Source: Luteimonas suaedae
GTDB lineage: Bacteria > Pseudomonadota > Gammaproteobacteria > Xanthomonadales > Xanthomonadaceae
Direction of reading: 5' to 3'
Length of the DNA stretch: 64,000 nt
Assembly (NCBI RefSeq): GCF_008312895.1
Contig: NZ_VSSP01000002.1
Location: 248,001 to 312,000 of the forward strand
In this document: one piece after another, positions 52,591 through 61,240 of the stretch
Layout of the letters: each line of letters starts with the position of its first letter
Numbering within the stretch: position 1 is the stretch's first letter
Notes under the pieces: generated by a model
Seen by the model: the letters and a program-made list of their open reading frames with translations, nothing else
Told to the model about the DNA's origin: nothing
The model's database searches: none
Translations under genes and position numbers: made by a program

Positions 52591-53577
52591 ATGACTTCAC
52601 GCCGCGATTTCCTGACCACCGCTTCGCTCGCCGCCACCGGACTCGCGCTGGCCCCGCTCGCCGCCTGCAGCCGCGAGACGCCGCCGCCGGCCGCACCGAC
52701 GGCGACGACGCCCGCGACGCCGCCGACCGCGCCTGCGTCCCTCCCCGCCGCGGGCGAGCTGATGACCCGCGCGATCCCGGCGACCGGCGAGCAGGTGCCG
52801 GTGATCGGCGCCGGCACCTCCGGCAGCTACGAGGTACCGCTGGATTCGGAGGAATTCGAGGCGCTGAAGGAAACCATCCGCACGTTCTTCGAAGGCGGCG
52901 GCAGCGTGTTCGACACGTCGCCCAACTACTCCAACGCCGAGGATGTGCTCGGCGCGCTGCTCGAAGATGGCGGCTGGCGCGACCAGTGCTTCCTCGCCAC
53001 CAAGCTCGCCGCCGACGATCGCGCGGCGATGGAGGCGCAATGGAGCGACTCGCTGCGCCGGCTGCGCACCGACCGTGTCGAGCTGCTGCAGGTACACAAC
53101 CTGCGCGAATGGCAGACCGCCCTGCCCTACGCGCGCGAGCTGAAGGAGCAGGGCCTGACGAAGTACGTCGGCCTCACCCACTACGTCGAAAGCAGCCATG
53201 ACGAGCTGGAGCGCATCATGCGCGCCGAGAAGCCGGACTTCATCCAAATCAATTATTCGGTCAGCGCACCGCAGGCCGCCCGATCGCTGCTGCCGGCGGC
53301 GCAGGAACTCGGCGTCGCGGTGCTGATCAACCGCGCCTTCGACGACGGCAAGCTGTTCGCGCAGGCCGGGGACAAGCCGCTGCCGGACTGGGCCGAAGAA
53401 GCCGGCGTGACCTCCTGGGCGCAGATGTTCCTGAAGTTCGCGATCAGCCATCCGGCGGTCACCGCGGTGATCCCGGCGACCGGCAAGGCCCACCGCCAAG
53501 CCGACAATCTGCAGGCCGGCACCGGCGCGCTGCTGGATGAGGACCAACAAGCCGAGCTCGTCCGGATGTTCGCCTGA
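52591..53577 (+). CDS. Aldo/keto reductase with Tat/lipoprotein signal
   Basis: A 328-residue oxidoreductase. MTSRRDFLTTASLAATGLALAPLAAC is a twin-arginine signal ending in the lipobox LAAC, followed by a Pro/Thr/Ala linker. The TIM-barrel tetrad is visible: Asp in SVFDTSPNYSNAED with Tyr, Lys in LATKLAAD and His in LLQVHNLREW. SAPQAARSLLPAAQELGVAVLINRAF and ATGKAHRQADNL follow. Exported AKRs probably act on periplasmic substrates with a bound cofactor; substrate unknown. AGAGGAG precedes the ATG. Confidence 0.88.
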   Translation: MTSRRDFLTTASLAATGLALAPLAACSRETPPPAAPTATTPATPPTAPASLPAAGELMTRAIPATGEQVPVIGAGTSGSYEVPLDSEEFEALKETIRTFFEGGGSVFDTSPNYSNAEDVLGALLEDGGWRDQCFLATKLAADDRAAMEAQWSDSLRRLRTDRVELLQVHNLREWQTALPYARELKEQGLTKYVGLTHYVESSHDELERIMRAEKPDFIQINYSVSAPQAARSLLPAAQELGVAVLINRAFDDGKLFAQAGDKPLPDWAEEAGVTSWAQMFLKFAISHPAVTAVIPATGKAHRQADNLQAGTGALLDEDQQAELVRMFA

Positions 53578-53594
53578 TCGCCGGCGCCGACGGG

Positions 53595-54905
53595 ATGCGC
53601 GGTCCGCTCGCCCGGCTGTTCAACCTGCGCCGCGAGGAAGTCGCGCCGGCGCTCATCGCCGGTCTGTTCTTCTTCTTCATCCTGACCGCGCTCATGCTGT
53701 TGCGCCCGGCGCGCGATGCGCTGGGCATGCAACGCGGCATCGAGAGCATCCGCTGGCTGTTCATCGGCACGGCCTTGGCCACGTTGCTGGTCAATCCAGT
53801 GTTCGGCTGGCTGGTGAGCCGCTTCCGGCGCCTGCATTTCATTTCCGCGACGTACGCCTTCTTCGCGCTGAGCCTGGCCGGATTCTGGGCGTTGCTGGTG
53901 CTTGCGCCGGGCGCGGTGGGCGAGCGCAGCGGACAGGTCTTCTACGTCTGGTTCAGCGTGTTCAACCTGTTCGCGACCATGGTGTTCTGGGCCCTGCTCG
54001 CCGACCGCTTCTCCAGCGAACAGGCCAAGCGCTTGTTCGCGCTCATCGCCGTCGGCGGCACGCTCGGCGCGATCTTCGGCCCGTGGCTGGCCACGCAGCT
54101 GGCCGCACCGCTCGGCACGCCGAACCTGTTGCTGGTGGCGGCGATGTTCCTGACGCTCGCCATCGCGATGGCCTGGCTGCTGGTATGGGTCCGGCCCGAC
54201 CGGGGCGTCCAGGCGGCCCACGCGCCGGCCCCCACGCCGGCGGCGGAGGAAGCTCTGCGCATCGGCGGCAGCGCATGGGCCGGCTTTCGCGCGGTGCTGT
54301 CCTCGCCCTACCTGATGGGCATCGCCGGCTACATCGTCATCATGACGGTGGTGGCGACCTTCATCTATTTCACCCGCCTGCAGATGGTCGCCGCCGCCGA
54401 GACCGATCTCGATGCGCGCACCGGGCTGCTTGGCAACATCGACATGTGGACCCAGATCGCCGTGCTGGCGATGCAGCTCACGCTCACCGGGCACATCATC
54501 AAGCGTTTCGGCCTGGCGTTCACGCTGGCGCTGCTGCCGGTGGCGATGGCCCTTGGCTTCATCGGCCTGGCGATCTACGGCTCCTTCGCCATGCTGATCG
54601 TGCTCGAGGCGACCAATCGCGCCGTGCAGCGCGGCCTCACCCGGCCGGCGCGCGAAACCCTGTTCACCGTGGTCGGCCGCGAGGACAAGTACAAGGCCAA
54701 GGCGTTCATCGACACCTTCGTGTACCGCGCTGGCGACGTGATCGGCGCGCAAACCGAGGGCCTGCTCGGCCGCCTGGGCCTGGCGCTGGGCGGGCTGGTC
54801 AGCGTGGTCCTGCCGTTGGCCCTGGTCTGGGCCGCGCTGGGCATCTGGCTGGGACGCGCCCAGCAGCGGCACAGCGCCGCACAGCCGGCGCCTTTGGTTC
54901 CATGA
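53595..54905 (+). CDS. MFS/nucleotide-exchange-like transporter
   Basis: A 436-residue membrane protein with about 12 helices. It begins MRGPLARLFNLRREEVAPALIAGLFFFFILTALMLLRPARDALGM, and RLFALIAVGGTLGAIFGPWLA, FIYFTRLQMV and RPARETLFTVVGREDKYKAKAFIDTFVYRAGDV resemble the NTP/NDP-exchange transporter branch related to ATP/ADP translocases. It follows the reductase gene after 17 bases on the same strand, so the two are probably co-transcribed. Substrate unknown. Confidence 0.8.
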   Translation: MRGPLARLFNLRREEVAPALIAGLFFFFILTALMLLRPARDALGMQRGIESIRWLFIGTALATLLVNPVFGWLVSRFRRLHFISATYAFFALSLAGFWALLVLAPGAVGERSGQVFYVWFSVFNLFATMVFWALLADRFSSEQAKRLFALIAVGGTLGAIFGPWLATQLAAPLGTPNLLLVAAMFLTLAIAMAWLLVWVRPDRGVQAAHAPAPTPAAEEALRIGGSAWAGFRAVLSSPYLMGIAGYIVIMTVVATFIYFTRLQMVAAAETDLDARTGLLGNIDMWTQIAVLAMQLTLTGHIIKRFGLAFTLALLPVAMALGFIGLAIYGSFAMLIVLEATNRAVQRGLTRPARETLFTVVGREDKYKAKAFIDTFVYRAGDVIGAQTEGLLGRLGLALGGLVSVVLPLALVWAALGIWLGRAQQRHSAAQPAPLVP

Positions 54906-54987
54906 CCGGCCAGAACAGCACATGCACGAAAACAAGCATCATTTGATGCCATTGTCGCCACGACCGACTTTCACGAGGGTCAAGCGC

Positions 54988-55184
54988 ATGCGCACCACAC
55001 TCGCCCTTGACGATGAACTGGTCGCCAAGGCCCAGCAATTCACCGGTCTGCAGGAAAAATCCGCCTTGGTCCGGGAAGCACTGCGCGCCCTGATCGAGCG
55101 CGAGAGCGCTCGTCGCCCTGCGCGTCTTGCGGCAGCGAGCCCGATCTGGCGCCGGTATCTCGCCGGCGACAGCGAGCCGCGTGA
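54988..55184 (+). pseudogene. vapB-type antitoxin, frameshifted
   Basis: MRTTLALDDELVAKAQQFTG followed by LQEKSALVREALRALIERES is the VapB antitoxin N terminus. After about 55128 the frame continues into unrelated sequence, while the +1-shifted frame gives GSEPDLAPVSRRRQRAA and a stop at 55182-55184, the expected C terminus. Restoring one G in CTTGCGGC repairs the gene. The repaired stop overlaps the GTG start of vapC (GTGA). Confidence 0.8.
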
Positions 55185-55547
55185 TCCTCGCAGACACCTC
55201 GGTCTGGATCGACCATCTGCGTGCGGGCGACAGGGTGCTGGCGCATCTGCTCGAAACCGGGCAAGTGCTGGCGCATCCCTTCGTGATCGGCGAACTGGAG
55301 CTCGACAATTTGCATCAGCGCCAACAGATACTGGAAGCGCTGCACGACCTGCCCTCTGCAATGGTGGCCACCGACGGCAAAGTGCTCGATTTCATCGACC
55401 GACAACGGGTTGATGGGACTGGGCATCGGCTATGTGGACGTTCACCTGCTAGCAAGCAGGCAATTGACTCCCGGAACCCGGCTATGGACGCGCGACAAGC
55501 GCTTGCATGCCGTCGCCGCCGAACGCCACTGGGCTGCGGAGTTGTAG
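55181..55547 (+). pseudogene. vapC-type PIN-domain toxin, frameshifted
   Basis: VILADTSVWIDHLRAGDRVL... is the PIN-domain start with catalytic Asp; the GELELDN segment supplies Glu. At about 55407 the frame shifts: one extra G in ACAACGGGTTG. In the alternative frame RLMGLGIGYVDVHLLASRQL, PGTRLWTRDKRLHAVAAERH and WAAEL complete the PIN domain and stop at 55545-55547. All acidic residues are present across the two frames. As it stands the toxin is broken unless the base is a sequencing error. Confidence 0.8.
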
Positions 55548-55555
55548 GCCGATCT

Positions 55556-57268
55556 TCAGATTGCCCGGTCGACCCGGAACGGCTCGGTCGTCCTCGGCTC
55601 GATGGTCTCGTTGTCGTGGTCGTTGTAGGTCAGGAACTTCCTGTGCAGCCTGGCAACGGTGTCGCGGTATTCGGGCAGGTCGATCAGGTTTCTTTCCTGG
55701 GCCAGGTCGGTCTCGAGGTCGTACAGCTCCCTCGCACCGTCCTTGTTGTCGACCACGAGCACCAGGCTGCCCTCGCGGATCGCACCTTCATAGGCGTTGC
55801 CGCCCTGGTACAGGGCGAACTCGCGCAGGGGCTCACCCTCCGCCTGCCTGCCCGTGAGAATCGGCAGCAATGACACGCTGTCCATGGCCTGGTCGTCCTG
55901 CACGTCCTGCCGGGTGAGCTCGTACATGGTCGCCACCCAGTCCTGTCCCATGATCAGCTGGTCGGAAGTCGTGCCGGGCGGGATCACCGAACCGGCCTCG
56001 GTGCCGTCGCCCCATTTCGCGATGAACGGAACGCGATGGCCGCCTTCGTAGACGGAGGCCTTGTAGTCGCGCAATGGACCGTTGTTGTCATGCGTCGGAT
56101 CGCCGTAGTAGGTGATGTGCGGCCACAGCGCGCCGTTGTCGCTGGTGAAGATGATCAGGGTGTCGTCCGCGATTCCTTTTTCCTCCAGCTTCGCCATGAT
56201 CTTGCCGACCTGCAGGTCGAGTTCGTACAGCACGTCCGAGGTCATGGCGCCGGTCTTGCCGTACACCTGCTCATCGACGGTGCTCGGATCGCCGTCGTAG
56301 TCGAACGGCGGCGAATGCGGGACGTGGATCGCCTGCGAGGCGAAATAGACCAGGAACGGCTGGTCCTTGCCGCTCGCCTCGTTCTCTTCCACGTGACGAT
56401 CGATGAAGTCGACGGCGGCGTTGGTCAAGCGGATGCCCACCTGGCTCGAGTCGTAGTCGACGTCACCCCGCGCCGGCACCTTCGCCGCTTCGACGATTTC
56501 CGACAGGCCGTTGCCGCTCACCCGGTAGAACCCGTCGTTCAACAGGCGGGTACTGGCGTTGTCGGCGGGCTTGTCGGGATCGACCGGAACGAACTTGCCG
56601 TTCTCGAAATAGGCATAGGGCTCGTGCTGGATGCCGCTGGCCAGTCCGAGCCAGTAGTCGAAGCCATGTTCGTCGAGGCCATCGCCGAATCCGCGGCTGT
56701 AGTCCATGGTGTTGAGCTTGTGCTTTTCGCGGATCACGTTTCCGTCGGCGTCGTAGACGTCGCCGCCCAGATGCATCTTGCCGAAGAACGCGGTGCGGTA
56801 GCCGGCGTTCTGCAGGATCTCGCCGACGGTGATGTGGCGACCGGCCTCGGTGCGAGCGCCGTTGTGGCTGAAACCCGAACTGGTGTCGACGTCCCAGCTG
56901 CCGCCGGCCCGGCCGTTGCGGTAGGGATGGCTGCCGGTGAGCAGGCTGAAGCGCGAGGGCGCGCACAGCGCGGCGGGGGAATGCGCATCGGTGAAGCGCA
57001 TGCCCTGCCGGGCCAGGCGGTCGAGGTTCGGGGTCGGGACCTTGCCGCCGTACACACCGAGGTCCCCGAAGCCGACGTCGTCGGCCAGGATGAAGACGAC
57101 GTTGGGCGCCTTGCGCCCGGCCGGCGCGTCGCCGGTCGACTGGGCATGGGCGCCCACCAGCAACAGGCCGGCCAACAACGCCGCAGCCCCGGCGACCGCC
57201 CCGGTATTCCTCCGCGCGCGGCTTCTTCCGGGCCCCTGTGCCGCCCGCTGCGCTGCTTGGTTTCGCAT
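55556..57268 (-). CDS. Sulfatase (arylsulfatase-type), exported
   Basis: A 570-residue periplasmic sulfatase. ATG at 57268 was chosen for GGGAGGGG immediately upstream; an ATG at 57298 would sit within an operator. An Arg-rich N region and hydrophobic helix (VAGAAALLAGLLLVGAHAQ) form a signal peptide. NVVFILADDVGFGDLGVYGG gives the metal-binding Asp pair and CAPSRFSLLTG the CxPxR formylglycine motif. GKMHLGG and FTSDNGALW add ligands. A formylglycine-generating enzyme is not in the window. Convergent with the vapC pseudogene, stops eight bases apart. Confidence 0.92.
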   Translation of the reverse strand: MRNQAAQRAAQGPGRSRARRNTGAVAGAAALLAGLLLVGAHAQSTGDAPAGRKAPNVVFILADDVGFGDLGVYGGKVPTPNLDRLARQGMRFTDAHSPAALCAPSRFSLLTGSHPYRNGRAGGSWDVDTSSGFSHNGARTEAGRHITVGEILQNAGYRTAFFGKMHLGGDVYDADGNVIREKHKLNTMDYSRGFGDGLDEHGFDYWLGLASGIQHEPYAYFENGKFVPVDPDKPADNASTRLLNDGFYRVSGNGLSEIVEAAKVPARGDVDYDSSQVGIRLTNAAVDFIDRHVEENEASGKDQPFLVYFASQAIHVPHSPPFDYDGDPSTVDEQVYGKTGAMTSDVLYELDLQVGKIMAKLEEKGIADDTLIIFTSDNGALWPHITYYGDPTHDNNGPLRDYKASVYEGGHRVPFIAKWGDGTEAGSVIPPGTTSDQLIMGQDWVATMYELTRQDVQDDQAMDSVSLLPILTGRQAEGEPLREFALYQGGNAYEGAIREGSLVLVVDNKDGARELYDLETDLAQERNLIDLPEYRDTVARLHRKFLTYNDHDNETIEPRTTEPFRVDRAI

Positions 57269-57283
57269 CACCCCTCCCAGGAC

Positions 57284-57297
57284 TGAAAACGTTTTCA
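57284..57297. promoter_or_regulatory. LacI/GalR-type operator TGAAAACGTTTTCA
   Basis: A perfect 14-base palindrome with the AAACGTTT core typical of LacI-family sites, 16 bases upstream of the sulfatase ATG. It is AT-rich against a GC-rich background. No lacI-like gene is in the window, so the regulator would act in trans. Confidence 0.75.
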
Positions 57298-57365
57298 TGC
57301 AAGGTTTTTAGGGTACGCATGCTCTTCCGCGGCAGTCAACACTCGCGCCTGCGCGCCCCTAATTT

Positions 57366-57380
57366 GTTGACTTAGTCAAC
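57366..57380. promoter_or_regulatory. MarR-type operator GTTGACTTAGTCAAC
   Basis: A 15-base inverted repeat with a three-base centre, 35 bases before the MarR-GNAT gene. MarR proteins bind such sites as dimers, so autoregulation is likely. It also sits between the divergent sulfatase and regulator genes. Confidence 0.75.
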
Positions 57381-57414
57381 TATCTGGCGGATCCTCAAAA
57401 CTGAGGTGATCGCC

Positions 57415-58362
57415 ATGTCGCTGGATCCGACCACCGCGCAGATCGCGGCCGTGCGCGGCTTCAACCGCTACTACATGCAGCGCATCGGCGTGCTGCAGGA
57501 GCGCCTGCTCGACAGTCCCCACTCGCTGACCGAAGTGCGCCTGTTGTACGAACTGGCGCACCGCCCCGGCGTGAGCGCGTTCGAACTGGCGACCGACCTC
57601 GGGCTCGACCGCGGCTATCTCAGCCGCATGCTTAAGCGCTTCGAGTCCCGCGGCCTGGTCGCCAGGACGAAGTCCACTACCGATGGCCGCCGCCATCATC
57701 TGCGGCTGACGCCGACAGGCAGGCGCACCTTCGCACTGCTCGACCGGCGCTCGGCCGGACAGGTCGCGACCCTGCTGGGCGCCTTGGACCCGGATCGGCG
57801 CGAGGACGTGCTGGCGGCGATGCGCACCATCCGCGACGGCCTGGAAGGCATCGCGCCAGCCTCGGCGGAAGTCGTCCTGCGCGGCCACCGCCCCGGCGAC
57901 ATCGGCTGGGTGGTGCAGCGCCACGGCGAACTGTACTGCCGCGAATACGGATGGGACGAGCGTTTCGAGGCGCTGGTCGCCGACATCGCCGTGCGCTTCA
58001 TGCGGAAGTTCGACCCGCGACGCGAGTGCTGCTGGATCGCCGAGCGCGACGGCGAACGCCTCGGCTGCATTTTTCTGGTCGCCGAGAACCGCGCCGAAGC
58101 CAGGCTGCGGATGCTGCTGGTGGAGCCGCGCGCGCGCGGCCTTGGACTGGGCCGGCGCCTGGTGGACGAATGCGTGCGTTTCGCGCGTGCGGCCGGCTAT
58201 CGCCGCATCGTGCTGTGGACCCAGTCCAACCTGCATGCCGCCCGCCACCTCTACGCCGAAGCCGGCTTCCGCAAGACCGCCGAGACGCCGCATGATGACT
58301 TCGGCGAAGGCCTGATCGCGGAAACCTGGACGCTCGACCTCTTGCAAGCGAGGAACGGGTGA
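57415..58362 (+). CDS. MarR regulator fused to GNAT acetyltransferase
   Basis: A 315-residue two-domain protein. Residues 10 to 145 form a MarR winged helix (SLTEVRLLYELAHRPGVSAFELATDLGLDRGYLSRMLKRFESRGLVART). Residues 160 to 315 form a GNAT domain with RMLLVEPRARGLGLGRRLVDECVRFARAAGY (acetyl-CoA loop) and NLHAARHLYAEAGFR. This is a known bifunctional architecture; the ligand or substrate is unknown. GAGGTG precedes the ATG. Divergent from the sulfatase gene. Confidence 0.92.
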   Translation: MSLDPTTAQIAAVRGFNRYYMQRIGVLQERLLDSPHSLTEVRLLYELAHRPGVSAFELATDLGLDRGYLSRMLKRFESRGLVARTKSTTDGRRHHLRLTPTGRRTFALLDRRSAGQVATLLGALDPDRREDVLAAMRTIRDGLEGIAPASAEVVLRGHRPGDIGWVVQRHGELYCREYGWDERFEALVADIAVRFMRKFDPRRECCWIAERDGERLGCIFLVAENRAEARLRMLLVEPRARGLGLGRRLVDECVRFARAAGYRRIVLWTQSNLHAARHLYAEAGFRKTAETPHDDFGEGLIAETWTLDLLQARNG

Positions 58363-58442
58363 AGAGGAACGAGGAATGATAGGAGTGAGAAACGAGGAGT
58401 GAGAAGTGAGAGAAGGCGCCGCTTCGCTCGTTTCTCGTCTCT
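58361..58442. repeat. 'GAGTGAGAAACGAG' family repeat, copy 2
   Basis: AGGAGTGAGAAACGAGGAGT with GAGAAGTGAG on the left and CTCGTTTCTCGTCTCTGG on the right resemble the inverted repeat at 21590. It overlaps the last codon of the MarR-GNAT gene and lies between its stop and the convergent cyclase gene, where it may terminate transcription. Confidence 0.65.
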
Positions 58443-58459
58443 GGCCTTTTCCGAGCCCT

Positions 58460-59353
58460 CTACGGTTGCAGGGTCGCGATCGCACGCACGGGGAAGGTAC
58501 CGACGCCGGCGAAGCGCGGCGGCAGCGCGCTGAAGCGGAACCCCTCGTCCGGCAGCACCGCCAGGTTGCACAGGTGCTCGACGATGGGGATGTCCGCGCC
58601 GAGCAGGATCGTGTGCACCGGACGCGCCTTGCCCAGGGTATCGTCGATGTTCATCGAATCGATGCCGACCAGGCGCACGCCGCAGTCGCGCAGGTACCGC
58701 GCCGCATCCTCGGTGAGGAACGGATGTTCGACGGCATAGGCCGGATCGGTCCAGTACCGGTCCCAGCCGGTATGCACCAGCACCGCGCGGCCGCGCAGTT
58801 CGCGGCCGCGGAAGTGGCCGGCGTCGATCGCCCGCAGCTCGCGATGGTCGGCGCGCACCACGATCGCCTCCAGATCGGCGAAGGCGTCGGCCGGCATCTG
58901 CGCCAGGTCCTTGCCGTCCGGGTAGCGGTGGAACGGACTGTCGACGTAGGTACCGGTGTTGGCGACCATCTCAATGGAAGCGATCTGGAATTCGGTGCCG
59001 GGCGCGTAGTGCTCGCGCGAACGTTCGCGGCTGAGGAAATCGCAGATGTGCGGCGCCGGCAGGCCCGGATAGGTGACCGTGCCGTCGGCGATCACGTGGC
59101 TGAGCTCGACGATCGCGCGCGGCCGCTCTTCTGCCGGTCGGTTGCGCTTGTGCGCCTCGGTGATGATCCGCTTGTGGAGGATCCGCGCCGGCCCGACCAT
59201 CAGCAGGCGCAGGTCGCGCACGATGTAGTCGACCAGTGCGGCATCGTCGATGTCGTCGTCGTCGATGTCGAGGCGAAAGCCCTGCCCCTGGATACCGCCG
59301 CCGTTGGTGAACTCGATCTCGAAATCGAACTCCACGCGATGCTGTGCCGTCAT
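58460..59353 (-). CDS. Cyclase-family metal hydrolase (kynurenine formamidase-like)
   Basis: A 297-residue cytoplasmic protein of the cyclase (PF04199) family. The metal-binding signature is NTGTYVDSPFHRYPDG at about residue 140 (the usual H-G-T-H-x-D-x-P-x-H with Asn and Tyr in place of two His). IVELSHVIADGTVTYPGLP precedes it and VHTILLGADIPIVEHLCNL follows. Members hydrolyse formylkynurenine or related amides and esters. The changed ligands suggest altered metal use or a different substrate. AGGAAGG precedes the ATG. Confidence 0.85.
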   Translation of the reverse strand: MTAQHRVEFDFEIEFTNGGGIQGQGFRLDIDDDDIDDAALVDYIVRDLRLLMVGPARILHKRIITEAHKRNRPAEERPRAIVELSHVIADGTVTYPGLPAPHICDFLSRERSREHYAPGTEFQIASIEMVANTGTYVDSPFHRYPDGKDLAQMPADAFADLEAIVVRADHRELRAIDAGHFRGRELRGRAVLVHTGWDRYWTDPAYAVEHPFLTEDAARYLRDCGVRLVGIDSMNIDDTLGKARPVHTILLGADIPIVEHLCNLAVLPDEGFRFSALPPRFAGVGTFPVRAIATLQP

Positions 59354-59497
59354 GCCCTTCCTGCTCCTGTTCGTCGAATCGGTCGCCGCCACGCAGGGCG
59401 CATGTTTGAGCATCGCCATGCCCGCAGCGAGAGCTGTACAGCCCGCAGGGCTGGTCGCCCATGAATACGTCAGGTCGTCGATGATCGACGCCCCTGG

Positions 59498-59517
59498 ATT
59501 CCCGCCTTCGCGGGAAT
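59498..59517. terminator. ATTCCCGC hairpin downstream of the GST gene
   Basis: ATTCCCGC-CTTC-GCGGGAAT is a perfect eight-base stem. It resembles a widely dispersed proteobacterial repeat and lies 31 bases beyond the GST stop on the minus strand. Confidence 0.5.
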
Positions 59518-59547
59518 GACGAGCACAGGACGCCGCCGGCAACGCCA

Positions 59548-60146
59548 CTAGGGCATGGCGACATGGCCGGGCTGCCGGCCGACCCGTTCCAGCCAGCCCG
59601 TCACCGCGGGAAAACGGCCGAGGTCGAATCCGCCTTCGTGCGCGACGTGCGTGTACGCGTACAGTGCGATGTCGGCGATCGTGTAGCGTCCACCCACGAA
59701 GAACGCGCGCCCCGACAGGTGCGTTTCCATGACCGCGAGTGCCGCGTATCCGGGTGCGATCTTCGCCTGCAGCGCGGCCTCGTGCGTCTGCGGCCGCCCG
59801 AGATAGCGGATGATGTAGCGCGCAACGGCGATATTGGGCTCGTGGCTGTACTGTTCGAAGAACAGCCACTGCAGGACTTGCGCCCGCGGCAGGCGGTCAC
59901 CGGGCAGCAGGTGCGTGCCGTCGGCCAGATAGGCCAGGATGGCATTGGATTCCGGCAGATGGACGCCTCCTTCGATTTCCAGCAGGGGAATCCTGCCGCC
60001 GGGATTCCTGGCGAGAACTCCGGCGTACGGGTCTGCCCCGCAAGAACGTCGACGTGCACCCATTCGTACGGAAGATCGAGCAGCGCCAGCAGCAGCCTGA
60101 CCTTGTAGCAGTTCCCGGAAAGCGCGTCGCCGTAGACCTTCAACAT
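59548..60146 (-). pseudogene. Glutathione S-transferase, single-base frameshift
   Basis: The first frame gives MLKVYGDALSGNCYKVRLLL and ALLDLPYEWVHVDVLAGQTR, the thioredoxin-fold start of a GST. At about 60014-60018 the frame breaks, and the next frame continues with ARNPGGRIPLLEIEGGVHLP, ESNAILAYLADGTHLLPG and the helical C-terminal domain (FFVGGRYTIADIALYAYTHV). One additional C in GAGTTCTCGCC would restore a ~200-residue protein. A recent pseudogene or a sequencing error. Confidence 0.82.
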
Positions 60147-60322
60147 TTCGCATCACCAGTGGGTTCCCCGAGCCACACCCGACGTGGCTGCACTCGCCGT
60201 CGCCACAGCGCAGGCCGGATCCGGTTGCTTGCATCAGAATGGTCCCGTCCGCGATCTGCATCGCGGCGTCTACCACGCGATGCGATGTCCGTCGCGCCGT
60301 TCGTGACTGCGCTCCGCCATGC

Positions 60323-61240
60323 TCATCCCGCCTTCCGCTGGCTCAGGGCCACGCTGCCCAGGATCAGGGCACCGGCCACGGCCATCGACCAGGTCAGCGG
60401 CTCGCCGAGCAGCATCCAGGCCCAGGCGACGCCGAACAGCGGCACCAGGTACGTCACGCCGACCGCGCGTGCGCTGCCGATGCGCTGGATCAACCGATAG
60501 AACATCACGAAGGCGACGCCGGTGCAGAGCACGCCCAGTGCCGCCGCCGACAGCCATGAGGCGACGGGGATCGCCTGCCGCGGCCATTGCGCGATCGCCA
60601 GCGGCAGGATCAGCAAGGCGGCGCACGACAGCGTGGCCGCCGCCACCGCGGCCGGCGGCAACCCGGTCAGCTGCCGCCGCACCATGTTTGCGCCGATGCC
60701 GTACAGGAACGCCGCCAGCGTGCCGGCGGCGACCGCCCAGCCGATGCTGGCGCCGGCGGTCTTGCCGGCCGCCAGCACCAGCACGCCGGCAAAACCCGCC
60801 ATCAGCGCGACCGCGCTGCGGGTGCCGATGCGCTCGCCGAAGAACAGGAACCCGACCAGCACGGTGAACAGCACCGCCATGCTGTTGGTGATCGCGCCGA
60901 TGCCCGCGGGCGCATGGCGCGCCGCCCAGGCGAACAGCACGAACGGCAGCGCGGAATTGATCGCGCCGATCAATGCCAGCTTCGGCCACATCGCCCGCGG
61001 AAACGATCCGCGCGCGCGCCACAGGAACGGCAGCAGCACCAGCGCGCCGAGGCCGAGCCGCATCTCCACCAGCGGCACCGCGCCGAAGTCCGGCGCGGCC
61101 ACCCGCATGAACAGGAACGAGGCGCCCCAGATCGCACCCAGCAGCGACAGTTCCAGCGGCGTGAGCCAGTCGCTGGCGACCCGCGCGCGCGGATCCGCCG
61201 CGGCGCCGGCGCCCAGGGCGTTACAGGAGTCGTGCCGCAT
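60323..61240 (-). CDS. EamA/DMT-family transporter
   Basis: A 305-residue membrane protein with ten predicted helices as two EamA repeats: LSLLGAIWGASFLFMRVAAPDFGAVPLVEMRLGLGALVLLPFL and the second beginning ASIGWAVAAGTLAAFLYGIGANMV, ending YLVPLFGVAWAWMLLGEPLTWSMAVAGALILGSVAL. It probably exports a metabolite or amino acid. Its start overlaps the end of the cupin gene by 20 bases, so the two form an operon divergent from the LysR gene. Confidence 0.9.
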   Translation of the reverse strand: MRHDSCNALGAGAAADPRARVASDWLTPLELSLLGAIWGASFLFMRVAAPDFGAVPLVEMRLGLGALVLLPFLWRARGSFPRAMWPKLALIGAINSALPFVLFAWAARHAPAGIGAITNSMAVLFTVLVGFLFFGERIGTRSAVALMAGFAGVLVLAAGKTAGASIGWAVAAGTLAAFLYGIGANMVRRQLTGLPPAAVAAATLSCAALLILPLAIAQWPRQAIPVASWLSAAALGVLCTGVAFVMFYRLIQRIGSARAVGVTYLVPLFGVAWAWMLLGEPLTWSMAVAGALILGSVALSQRKAG

